From: Kumtagia yinganensis
GTDB taxonomy: Bacteria; Pseudomonadota; Alphaproteobacteria; Rhizobiales; Rhizobiaceae
Length of the DNA: 64,000 nt
Direction: 5' to 3'
Assembly: GCF_040081985.1 (NCBI RefSeq)
Contig: NZ_JBEBMH010000003.1
Coordinates: 62,001-126,000, forward strand
Under the pieces are notes generated by a model. The model did not search any database, was not told the origin of the DNA, and was given only the letters and a program-made list of their open reading frames with translations. Position 1 is the first letter of the stretch; each line of letters starts with the position of its first letter. Below, piece after piece: positions 17,365-25,072 of the stretch. The translations under genes and the position numbers were made by a program.

Positions 17365-18287
17365 TTCATGTTGTCCTGAGAGCCGGACATGAATTTGATG
17401 AAGACGTCTTCGAGGCTGGTCTCGCCGGGGCTGACGGTGACGTTTTCGCGCTTGGAGAGCGGGGCCAGCGACTGTTCCAAGAGTTTCGCGTCGGAGCCGA
17501 CGACATGCAGCGTCGTGCCGAAGGGCGCGATCTGCTCGACGCCGGGTTTTCCTTCAAGCTCGGCGGCGACCTCGTTGAGCCGCTCGCCATCGATCACAAA
17601 TGTCGTCAACGCGGCATTGCCGACGACCTCGGCGACGGTGCCGGAGGCCAGCATCTTGCCATAGGCGATGTAGCTGATGCGGTGGCAGCGCTCGGCCTCG
17701 TCCATGTAGTGGGTGGAGACCAGCACGGTGAGGCCACCGCGCGCCAGGCGATGAATCTCGTCCCAGAATTCGCGCCGCGCCTTGGGGTCGACGCCGGCGG
17801 TGGGTTCGTCGAGCAAAAGCAGTTTCGGCTTGTGCATGATGCAGGCGGCGAGCGCCAGCCGCTGCTCCCAACCGCCGGACAACGTGCCGGCCAGTTGATC
17901 GCGCCGCGATGTGAGGCCGAGTTCCTCCAGCGTGCGGTCGACATGCTCCGCAACCGGTTTCAGCCGGTAGAGACGGGCGACGAACTGCAGGTTTTCGGCG
18001 ATCGTCAGGTCCTCGTAGAACGAGAATTTCTGGGTCATGTAGCCGACTTCGTTCTTGATCCGCAGCGCCTCGGTGCGGAGGTTGTAACCCAGTACCTCGC
18101 CATCGCCCTCGTCGGGCGTCAGCAGGCCGCACATGATGCGGATGGTGGTCGTCTTGCCGGAACCGTTGGGACCGAGGAAGCCGACGATCTCGCCTTCGGC
18201 GACGTCCATGGAGACATGGTCGACGACGGTTTTCGTGCCGAAACGCTTGACCAGGTTGCGAACGGAAATGGCGAGGGGGCTGGGCAT
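17361..18287 (-). CDS. ABC exporter ATP-binding protein (YbhF-like)
   Basis: A 308-residue single-domain ATPase. Walker A is GPNGSGKTTTIRIMCGL, the Q-loop region GYMTQKFSFYEDLT, the signature LSGGWEQRLALAACIM and Walker B LLLLDEPTAGVDPKARREFWD. The C-terminal ~80 residues form the small accessory domain common in ABC-2 exporters. The frame is open to 18374, but that extension is translated from the intergenic GGCAGTA-type repeat, and the ATG at 18287 is the sensible start. E. coli YbhF is about twice as long with two ABC domains; this protein is a half-size version. Confidence 0.9.
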   Translation of the reverse strand: MPSPLAISVRNLVKRFGTKTVVDHVSMDVAEGEIVGFLGPNGSGKTTTIRIMCGLLTPDEGDGEVLGYNLRTEALRIKNEVGYMTQKFSFYEDLTIAENLQFVARLYRLKPVAEHVDRTLEELGLTSRRDQLAGTLSGGWEQRLALAACIMHKPKLLLLDEPTAGVDPKARREFWDEIHRLARGGLTVLVSTHYMDEAERCHRISYIAYGKMLASGTVAEVVGNAALTTFVIDGERLNEVAAELEGKPGVEQIAPFGTTLHVVGSDAKLLEQSLAPLSKRENVTVSPGETSLEDVFIKFMSGSQDNMK

Positions 18288-18321
18288 GGTGGTTGCCGGT
18301 TTCACAGGGGTTTGAGCAGCA

Positions 18322-18440
18322 GGCAGTGGGCAATAGGCAGTAGGCAGTAGGAAGAGAGCCGGGCGCTCTTGCATCTGCTGGAGGCTAAGTGGATTGCAGG
18401 CCGTTCGATCCCTACTGCCGACTGCCTATTCCCTACTGCC
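18322..18440. repeat. Inverted repeat built of GGCAGTA-type units
   Basis: The left arm (18322-18351) contains GGCAGTGGG, CAATAGGCAG and TAGGCAGTAGG. The right arm (18411-18440) is its reverse complement with a few mismatches over 30 bases. Each arm is made of two or three degenerate 7-9 bp tandem units. The element lies between the HlyD-like gene and the ATPase gene of one operon. Its right arm provides the CAG-TAG that ends the HlyD-like gene. Confidence 0.75.
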
Positions 18441-19383
18441 CTCCTCTCACATCCACATCGACGATCTGCCCCGGCTCGAGCTTGCCCGCGTCGCCGTCGG
18501 GTCGGGCTTCGACGAGGTAGACCAGCTTCTGGCGGGTCTCGAGCGAATAGATCACCGGCGGGGTGAACTCCGGGTCGGGCGAGACGTAGCTGACCTTGGC
18601 GGTCAGGCCGTCAGGGCAGCCGTCGCAGCGCACCGAAAGTTCCGAGCCGACCTTGACCGACGAGAACGACGCCTCCGGCACATAGACCTTCAGCTTCACG
18701 GCGCCGTCGGGCAGCATGGAGATCACCGGCGCCGCCGGGCCGCCGACATCGCCGGGATTGCGGATGATATCGTCGACGCGGCCGGCGGCTGGCGCCTTGA
18801 TGTCGCGTTTGCTCAGCCGCCAATTTGCCTGGTCGAGCGCGGCGCGCGCCTGCTTGACCTGGTGTTCGGCCGCCTTGATCTCTTCGGCACGGGCCGGCAG
18901 GCCGCCGACCGCCAGATTGGCCTTGGCCTGGCCGACGGCGGCGTCGGCGGTCTGCACGGCCGTCGTCGCCCGGTCATGTTCCGCCTTGGTGGCGATGGCC
19001 TTTTCAACGAGGTCGCTGGTGCGGTCGAGCACCCGCTTGGCTTCCGCCGCCTGCGCCTCCGCCGAGACCACGGCTGCCTCCAGCACCGCGATCTCCTCCG
19101 GCCGCTTGCCGATGCGCAGGTTGGCGAGTTGCGCCTCGGCCTGCGCAAGTGCGGCCTCGGCCTGTGCGACGGCGATCTTGGCGTCGCCGCTTTCCAGCGT
19201 GGCAATCGTCTTGCCGGGCTCGACGCGGTCGCCGCGCCGGACCAGCACGGTCTCGACCTCGGCCACCTCGATCGGGGCCAGGAGCACGAACTCGCCCTCG
19301 ACATAGCCGACCGCGAGCGGCGGTGGACCGCCGCAGGAGGCGAGCATTGAGGCGACGAGCGGGATCGAACAGAAGAAGCTCAT
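18433..19383 (-). CDS. HlyD-family periplasmic adaptor lipoprotein (YbhG-like)
   Basis: A 316-residue membrane-fusion protein. The N-terminus is a lipoprotein signal with lipobox LASC (cleavage before Cys17), so it is probably inner-membrane anchored by lipid. A biotinyl/lipoyl half (VETVLVRRGDRVEPGKTIATLE) precedes a long Ala/Glu-rich coiled coil (~residues 55-180), then the second lipoyl half (IKAPAAGRVDDIIRNPGD) and a beta-barrel. The ATG overlaps the regulator's stop by ATGA, so the two are translationally coupled. The final Gly-Gln-stop codons lie in the downstream repeat arm. Confidence 0.88.
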   Translation of the reverse strand: MSFFCSIPLVASMLASCGGPPPLAVGYVEGEFVLLAPIEVAEVETVLVRRGDRVEPGKTIATLESGDAKIAVAQAEAALAQAEAQLANLRIGKRPEEIAVLEAAVVSAEAQAAEAKRVLDRTSDLVEKAIATKAEHDRATTAVQTADAAVGQAKANLAVGGLPARAEEIKAAEHQVKQARAALDQANWRLSKRDIKAPAAGRVDDIIRNPGDVGGPAAPVISMLPDGAVKLKVYVPEASFSSVKVGSELSVRCDGCPDGLTAKVSYVSPDPEFTPPVIYSLETRQKLVYLVEARPDGDAGKLEPGQIVDVDVRGGQ

Positions 19384-20063
19384 GACGGGCCGCCTTTCCG
19401 GGCCGCGAGAATTGCATCGAGATTGCTTTTCGCCACGTCGACGACCGAGGCCGCCTCTTTGGCGCCGATGTCGCTCCAGCCCATACGGCGCATCACAGGC
19501 TCGCGGGCAATGCGAAAATAGATGACCTGGCCGATCAGGGTGAATACCGTGAGCTTGGTGCGGTCGCTTTCGGCGGGCTCGCCGGTCGCCACTTCCCATA
19601 TCCGGCAGAGGCGCTTGTGCGTCGGCTCGAACACCCCCGAATAGATGCGGTCAAGTGCCGCGGTGGGGTGGGCGAGTTCGCGCAGCATGAACTGCACGAT
19701 CTCGCCGGCTTCCGGTCGTGCCACGATAAACCCCACCATGCGCTCGACCGCCGCCGAGAGTTGCCGCCGCGCGGCCTCGCGGTCCATGCCGGCGTCCAGC
19801 GACTGGTCGATATGCCCGAGCACCGGGCCGGCGATCGCCTGGATGGTCGAGACGATGTGATCGGCCGCGGCCATGCGCAGTCCGTCCTTGCCGCCGAAAT
19901 GATAGGCGATGGAGCCGATATTGGCGTTGGCCGCGGCGGCCACCTCGCGTGTCGAGGTGCCATCGAAGCCTTGGCGGCCGAACAGGCGCAAGGCGGCGAG
20001 CACCAAAGCCTCGCGGGTCTGGTCGGCGGCGGAAAGAGATGTCGGCTTCTTGTCCATAAGCAC
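19380..20063 (-). CDS. TetR-family regulator of the CecR (YbiH) type
   Basis: A 227-residue TetR-like repressor. The N-terminal helix-turn-helix is ALRLFGRQGFDGTSTREVAAAANANIGSIAYHFGGKDGL. The C-terminal part (PEAGEIVQFMLRELAHPTAALDRIY, then IGQVIYFRIAREPVMRRMGW) matches the DUF1956 domain of E. coli CecR, which controls ybhGFSR. Gene order here (regulator, HlyD-like, ATPase, ABC-2 permease) parallels that operon. ATG also occurs two codons in (20057). A perfect 8-bp-armed dyad immediately upstream suggests autorepression of the whole operon. Confidence 0.88.
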   Translation of the reverse strand: MLMDKKPTSLSAADQTREALVLAALRLFGRQGFDGTSTREVAAAANANIGSIAYHFGGKDGLRMAAADHIVSTIQAIAGPVLGHIDQSLDAGMDREAARRQLSAAVERMVGFIVARPEAGEIVQFMLRELAHPTAALDRIYSGVFEPTHKRLCRIWEVATGEPAESDRTKLTVFTLIGQVIYFRIAREPVMRRMGWSDIGAKEAASVVDVAKSNLDAILAARKGGPS

Positions 20064-20075
20064 TATTTAATCAAT

Positions 20076-20097
20076 CGAATGATTAAAGTCAAGCGCT
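20076..20097. promoter_or_regulatory. Probable CecR-like operator (TTTAATCA-N6-TGATTAAA)
   Basis: A perfect inverted repeat with 8-base arms and a 6-base spacer, in an AT-rich island 13 bp upstream of the regulator's start. Size and symmetry fit a TetR dimer site. Binding by the adjacent regulator is inferred from position. Confidence 0.7.
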
Positions 20098-20300
20098 TTC
20101 GCTTGCCGGCCCGTGCGGGCTGGCTTACAGACTTCGCCCGAGCGGGTGCGGCGGAAGGACAATGGACGCGTTGGCGACCACGGGTGAGTTTTGCGCGAGA
20201 CAGGGGCTCACCAGCCGCTGTATCCTGAGCCCCCAAAAAGACAATGGGGGTCCCGGCTGCCGGACCCGTACTCCGTGCGCAAGGCTGCGTGAGTAGTCAT

Positions 20301-20768
20301 ATGGCCAAGGAGATCGAGCGCAAGTTCCTGCTTAAGGACGATTCCTGGCGGAACCTGGCGGAACCGTCGAGAGCCTTCCGGCAGTTCTACCTGGCGGTCG
20401 GGCCGGAGCGTAGCGTCCGCGTCCGTATCATCGGCGACAGCAGCGCGCGGCTGACCGTCAAATTCGGCACGACGCCGGTGCGCGACGAGTTCGAATATCC
20501 GATCCCGATCTCCGACGCCCGCGAGATGCAAGATTTCGCGATCGGCACGATAATCGTCAAGCAACGCTATATCGTCCGGCATGGCGGCTATGGCTACGAG
20601 ATCGACGTGTTTTCCGGTGCGCTGGAGGGCCTGGTTGTCGCCGAACTGGAGACGCCCGATACTGTCGGGGATGACTGCCTGCCAAGCTGGCTGGGGCCGG
20701 AGGTTACCGGCGACAGCCGCTATTCGAACGTGGTGCTGGCGCTCAGCGGAAGGCCCGATTCGATATGA
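20301..20768 (+). CDS. CYTH domain protein (triphosphate tunnel family)
   Basis: A 155-residue CYTH protein. It starts MAKEIERKFLL, giving the diagnostic ExExK motif (Glu4, Glu6, Lys8). Alternating charged strands follow: VRVRIIGDSSARLTVKF, DEFEYPIP, VKQRYIV, YEIDVFSG and VVAELETPD, which line the tunnel. Family members hydrolyse inorganic triphosphate or make related products using a metal. The frame is open upstream to 20244, but the ATG at 20301 begins the conserved strand. Its stop overlaps the CHAD gene start (ATGA). The two domains are often fused in one protein elsewhere. Confidence 0.9.
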   Translation: MAKEIERKFLLKDDSWRNLAEPSRAFRQFYLAVGPERSVRVRIIGDSSARLTVKFGTTPVRDEFEYPIPISDAREMQDFAIGTIIVKQRYIVRHGGYGYEIDVFSGALEGLVVAELETPDTVGDDCLPSWLGPEVTGDSRYSNVVLALSGRPDSI

Positions 20769-21691
20769 CCGCGCCTATCGACCCGCGCGAACCGTTGTCC
20801 GCGGAGGTCCGACGGATCGCCGCCGACGAGACGAGCACCGCGGTGGCGGCGCTGGAGACGGCGCGAACCGACCCGAGCGAGGGTTTTCACGAATGCCGCA
20901 AGGCCATCAAGCGGCTAAGAGCGCTGTGGCGGATGGCGCGCGCAGGGGACGAACCCTATTGCCGTGCGCAGGACGCCAGCCTGCGCCGCGCCGCCAAGCT
21001 GCTGGCCGGTCCGCGCGAAGCGACGGCATTGATCGAGACCGCCGACAGGTTGGCGCAAGTTGCCGGAGACGATACGGAGGCCAATGCGGTCGCGGCGTTG
21101 CGTGCCATGCTGGAGGCCCGCCGGAGCACGCTTATGGGTTCCTGCCTGCATGTCGGTCCGGCGGTTGCCGAGGCGACGGCTTTGCTTTCAAAACTCGATT
21201 TTACGTCCATGCGAATGCCGGACGTACCGGCAACCGCCGCGGACGTGCTGGAGATCGGCGTGCGAAAAGGCATGCGGCGTGCCTTGAAGGCGCTGAAAGC
21301 GGCAGGCGAGACCGGAGAGGCAGAGGCTTTTCACGACTTGCGCAAGGCCGTGAAGGCGCTGTCGCTGCAGGCACGGCTGCTGAAGCCGCTCATGCCGGAT
21401 GCCGGCAAGCGCGAGCGCAAGGCGATGGAGGCGTTCGGCGAGAGGCTGGGCGAACTCAACGACCTGCATGTAATGGATGCGCTGCTCGCAGCGGAAGGCG
21501 TCGACTTGGTCGGCGCGGAGGCGACAGCGCTTCTGCGCGAGCGGATCGCTACCGAAACACAAAAACTTAAGCGGCGCTGCCTGAAGGCAGGAGCAAAACA
21601 CCTCGAGCACAAACCCGCACCGGTCGCGCGCGAACTTGCGGCGCGTTTTGAACGGCGCGCCAGCAAAGCCCGCAATCGGCAAGCGGCCTGA
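20765..21691 (+). CDS. CHAD domain protein (polyphosphate-associated)
   Basis: A 308-residue, all-helical CHAD protein. It shows the two repeated His/Arg/Lys-rich elements of the family: FHECRKAIKRLRALWRMAR (~residues 40-58) and FHDLRKAVKALSLQARLL (~190-207), followed by LGELNDLHVMD. Known CHAD domains bind polyphosphate through these basic faces. Translation is coupled to the upstream CYTH gene by ATGA overlap. The C-terminal ~40 residues are strongly basic. A role in polyphosphate granules is inferred from the family. Confidence 0.88.
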   Translation: MTAPIDPREPLSAEVRRIAADETSTAVAALETARTDPSEGFHECRKAIKRLRALWRMARAGDEPYCRAQDASLRRAAKLLAGPREATALIETADRLAQVAGDDTEANAVAALRAMLEARRSTLMGSCLHVGPAVAEATALLSKLDFTSMRMPDVPATAADVLEIGVRKGMRRALKALKAAGETGEAEAFHDLRKAVKALSLQARLLKPLMPDAGKRERKAMEAFGERLGELNDLHVMDALLAAEGVDLVGAEATALLRERIATETQKLKRRCLKAGAKHLEHKPAPVARELAARFERRASKARNRQAA

Positions 21692-21884
21692 CCTGGAGCG
21701 GCTTGCCGGCAAGAGCCAGTTCGCGGCGCCAAGAGCTATCGACGGCAAACAGGCGGGCAGACCCGGAGCATTTCCGACCAGAGGCTTGAGACGGGCGGCA
21801 GCCCGTCGGCACAATACCAGTGGCTTCTTCCTTTGACCGTCGGAGCCGCGCTGCAACGGCGCGGCATCGTGTCGACGGTTCGGC

Positions 21885-24086
21885 TCAGCGCCCTCCACCT
21901 GCCGCATTGCGCGCCGCCTTGCCACGAGCGAACCTTTCGAACTGCGCTGACGACAGCGGCGGCGACATCAGCGGTCCCTGGACTTCGAGGCATCCGAAGG
22001 CCGCCAGCGCCGTTCTTTGCTCGGCTGTCTCGACGCCCTCCGCCGCCACCCTCATTCCAAGCGCGGCGGCCATTTCCGTTACCGATTTGACAATGGCTGC
22101 CGCCGGATCGGTGCCGCCCAAAAGGGCGACAAAGGAACGGTCGATCTTCAGCTTGTCGACGGGATGGCGGCGCAGGGTCGTCAGCGAGGAGGCGCCGGTC
22201 CCGAAATCGTCGAGACAGACGCGGATGCCCGCCTCGCGCAGCGTGCGCAGCGCGGAGATCGTGGCGCCGTCGCCATCGACGAGCACACTTTCGGCTATCT
22301 CGATCTCCAGCCGGGAGGGCGCGAGGCCGTGATCCGCAAGGATGTCGAGCACCAAGGCGGCCGACCGCTCGCGGCGGAGGAAAGCGGGCGACAAGGCCAC
22401 GGCGACCCATGGCGCACCGGTGTCCGCCAGGAAGGCGCAGACGGTTCGAAGCATTTTGCGCGAGAGTTCGCCGATCATTCCGCGCTCCGCGGCGATCGAA
22501 ACAAGCTGCGCGCCCGGGAGGCTGCCCTGCCCGCCTCGGTTCCAGTTCAGCGTCGCCACGGCGCCGACCAGCGTCTGTCCGTCCATCGCGAAAACCGGCT
22601 GGTATGCGAGGTCCATCGGACCGTCGGCGTCGAGCGCCTGGCGCAGTTCGCGCTCGATCAGCAGCTTGTGCTTCAGAATGTCGTCCATGTCGCCGGCGAA
22701 CACCTGGTAACAGGACCGGCCGCCGCGCTTGGCTTCGTAGAGCGCGATGTCCGCCTTGCGCAGCAGCTCCTCGGGCTCGGTGCCGAATTCAGGGGCTATG
22801 GCAATGCCTATGCTGGCGCTGATGAAGACCTGGTCACCCATCAGCTCGAAGGGTTCGCGCAAGTCGGACAGCATGCGGCTGGCGGTCTCTTCGGCCGTCC
22901 TCAGGTCGCGAATGTCGACAAGGATGACGGCGAATTCGTCGCCGCCGACACGCGCCACCGTATCGATTTCACGGATGGCGTCGCCGAGACGCGCGGACGC
23001 CTGCTTGACCAGCAGGTCGCCGGCTTGATGGCCGAGCGTATCATTGACGTGCTTGAAGCGGTCGAGGTCGATGCAAAGCAACGCCATGTGTCCGCGCCCC
23101 CGCCGCACGGCCGCGAGCGCGCGGTCGAGGCGGTCCTCGAACAGGGCGCGGTTCGGCAGTCCGGTCAGCGTGTCGTGGAAAGCCAGATATTGGGCGTCGT
23201 TCTGGCTTGTCTGGAGCGCCTGGGACGCACGCCGCAGGCGGCGCAGCAGGAACGCCAGCAACAGCAGCGACAGCACGCCGCCGGCCACGATGGCCGGCCC
23301 CGCCCGCACCAGCAGCGCAAGGCCGGGCCGGTCGGGCTTCCATGTCAAGTACCCCAGCGTCTTGCCGGATGAACCCGTCAGCGGCATGCTGGCGGGGATT
23401 CCCGGATCGGTCGCGGCCAGTCCCATCCCTTCCAGCAGGTAATGATCGGCGATGCGCTTGATCAGGGCAGCGTCGACGAGCTGCACGGATATGTCGACAT
23501 ATTCCGTGCCCGGCTGGATATCGAGGCGTTGGGAGTCCGGGATGAGCGGCTGGACCGCGACGAGGGCCGGCTTGCCGCTGAGCAGAACGAGGTCCTGGAC
23601 GATCTTGCTTTCCTGCGACTCGTCGCCTTCGGACTGGGCGCGCGCCATGCGCTCTCGGAGCGTCGCGACCAACGGCAGGAGGACCGCGGACTCATCGTCA
23701 AAGGCCGCGGGCGGCAGCGTCTGGCCGTCCTTCATCACATGGATCGCACGGTCCTTGCCGTCGAGGATGTAAGTCCGGTCGTGACCGTAATAGGAACTCA
23801 TCCATTCGCCGAGATTGTCGCGCATCCAGTCCTGGTTGCCGGCTCGGGCATTGATAACCGAATCGTCCCAGACCGTGACGCTCTGCTGCTCGCGGATCAA
23901 GTCGGTGAGTTGCTCGGCAAGACCGCTGCGGACAAAACTCTTCTGCCGCTCCAGCGCGATTGCGTCGACGCTGAAGACGGCATAGATCGCCAGAGCAAGG
24001 ATCAGCATCACCGAGACAACAGCGACGGCGATCACCGAGAATGTGACCTGCGCCGTCAAGGGCCGATGTTTTTCCTGTTTTCCCAT
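21885..24086 (-). CDS. CHASE4-GGDEF-EAL membrane protein with degenerate EAL domain
   Basis: A protein of 733-734 residues. Helices at ~14-40 and ~262-283 flank a periplasmic CHASE4-type sensor (VTVWDDSV, WMSSYYGHD). The GGDEF domain is intact: GGDEF at ~382-386 and an inhibitory-site RxxD (REID) five residues before it, so it can probably make c-di-GMP. In the EAL domain the signature Glu is replaced (VGAVATLNW where VGxEALLRW is usual) and the metal-ligand Asn of the NLS motif is Ala (VAVALS). DDFGTG, LKID and EGVE remain. Loss of two metal ligands predicts no phosphodiesterase activity. A GTG lies one codon upstream of the chosen ATG. Confidence 0.92.
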   Translation of the reverse strand: MGKQEKHRPLTAQVTFSVIAVAVVSVMLILALAIYAVFSVDAIALERQKSFVRSGLAEQLTDLIREQQSVTVWDDSVINARAGNQDWMRDNLGEWMSSYYGHDRTYILDGKDRAIHVMKDGQTLPPAAFDDESAVLLPLVATLRERMARAQSEGDESQESKIVQDLVLLSGKPALVAVQPLIPDSQRLDIQPGTEYVDISVQLVDAALIKRIADHYLLEGMGLAATDPGIPASMPLTGSSGKTLGYLTWKPDRPGLALLVRAGPAIVAGGVLSLLLLAFLLRRLRRASQALQTSQNDAQYLAFHDTLTGLPNRALFEDRLDRALAAVRRGRGHMALLCIDLDRFKHVNDTLGHQAGDLLVKQASARLGDAIREIDTVARVGGDEFAVILVDIRDLRTAEETASRMLSDLREPFELMGDQVFISASIGIAIAPEFGTEPEELLRKADIALYEAKRGGRSCYQVFAGDMDDILKHKLLIERELRQALDADGPMDLAYQPVFAMDGQTLVGAVATLNWNRGGQGSLPGAQLVSIAAERGMIGELSRKMLRTVCAFLADTGAPWVAVALSPAFLRRERSAALVLDILADHGLAPSRLEIEIAESVLVDGDGATISALRTLREAGIRVCLDDFGTGASSLTTLRRHPVDKLKIDRSFVALLGGTDPAAAIVKSVTEMAAALGMRVAAEGVETAEQRTALAAFGCLEVQGPLMSPPLSSAQFERFARGKAARNAAGGGR

Positions 24087-24195
24087 CACCTCGGGGCCAG
24101 ACCATCCGGTCGGCCGATTCTACCGCCTCCGGTTAAAATCGCGTTACGGTGCGGAAAGTTGCGCGGGATCGCTGGATTGCGGTGAAAGCGGCGCA

Positions 24196-24909
24196 TCAGA
24201 GCGAGCCGCTCTGTGGATAGGGGGCCGCTTGCCGCCGGCTGAGCACCCACTGCGCCACCAGCCAGCAGGCCATCGCCCAGGCGGCTCCCGCGCACCAGCC
24301 GGCCAGCACGTCGGACGGCCAGTGGACGCCGAGATAGACGCGGCTGGCGCCGACCAGGAAAGTGGCCAGCACGGCGAGCAGCAGGAGATAAATGCCAGCC
24401 GCGCGGTTCGGGGCGACGCGGGCGGCGAGCGCGCCCAGCGTCAGATAGGTGACGGCCGACAGCATGGCGTGGCCGCTCGGAAAGCTCAGCGTGTAGACAT
24501 CGGCCAGGTGCGGCACCAGTTCCGGGCGCGGCCGGTCGACCCCGAGTTTCAGCAGGCTGCTGAGCAACTGGCCCCCGGCCACCGACACCAGCACGAAGAG
24601 CGCGGCGGCGCGGCGGCCGGTGAGCAGCAGGTAAAAGATCGTCGCGGCCGTGACGAAGATCAGCACGCTGGCGCTGCCCAGCGCGGTCATGTCGCGGACG
24701 GCTTCGGGTAGCCATAGCGGGCCGATCGGAACCGAGGGGTCGCCCGGCTGCCGGAACGCCAGCAGAATGGCGCTGTCGAACCCGTGCGGCTCCGCGTCGC
24801 GGGCGATTTCCGCCATCTCGACAAAACCGTACAGACCTCCCGCAATCGTGATTGCCGCGAGAAGCACCGAGAATTCGACCTTGCTTGCGATTGTCGCGAT
24901 GGGCGGCAT
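24196..24909 (-). CDS. PAP2-superfamily membrane phosphatase
   Basis: A 237-residue six-helix phosphatase of the PAP2 family. The three active-site motifs are complete: KLGVDRPRP (motif 1), FPSGHAM (motif 2, catalytic His) and SRVYLGVHWPSDVLAG (motif 3, with the nucleophilic His). Such enzymes dephosphorylate lipid phosphates such as undecaprenyl pyrophosphate or phosphatidic acid at the membrane outer face. A GTG at 24951 would add 14 residues; I use the ATG at 24909. It follows the GGDEF/EAL gene's start in a separate unit. Confidence 0.88.
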   Translation of the reverse strand: MPPIATIASKVEFSVLLAAITIAGGLYGFVEMAEIARDAEPHGFDSAILLAFRQPGDPSVPIGPLWLPEAVRDMTALGSASVLIFVTAATIFYLLLTGRRAAALFVLVSVAGGQLLSSLLKLGVDRPRPELVPHLADVYTLSFPSGHAMLSAVTYLTLGALAARVAPNRAAGIYLLLLAVLATFLVGASRVYLGVHWPSDVLAGWCAGAAWAMACWLVAQWVLSRRQAAPYPQSGSL

Positions 24910-25072
24910 GCCCGAAATCCCGGTTCCTAGCTCGTGTCGGCTGTGCCTCACCTATGGCAGCCCGCCCGCGACCGCAAGCCGGCGGAAGCGAGTTGTCATC
25001 AAACTGTCAGGCGGCGCGGCTAGCTGCGACGGCGCATCTCAAGCCAATTTTTCGCAGCCAGAGGTCGTCGCG

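Noticed and set aside
17361..18374. Longer N-terminus for the YbhF-like ATPase
   Set aside because: The extra codons come from the GGCAGTA-type intergenic repeat, and the family starts at the ATG at 18287.
18322..18440. GGCAGTA-type units as possible iterons or an origin
   Set aside because: The units are few, arranged as two inverted arms between genes of an operon, with no replication gene nearby.
21885..24086. A conventional dual cyclase/phosphodiesterase
   Set aside because: The EAL signature Glu and the NLS Asn are both replaced, so the phosphodiesterase call is not supported.
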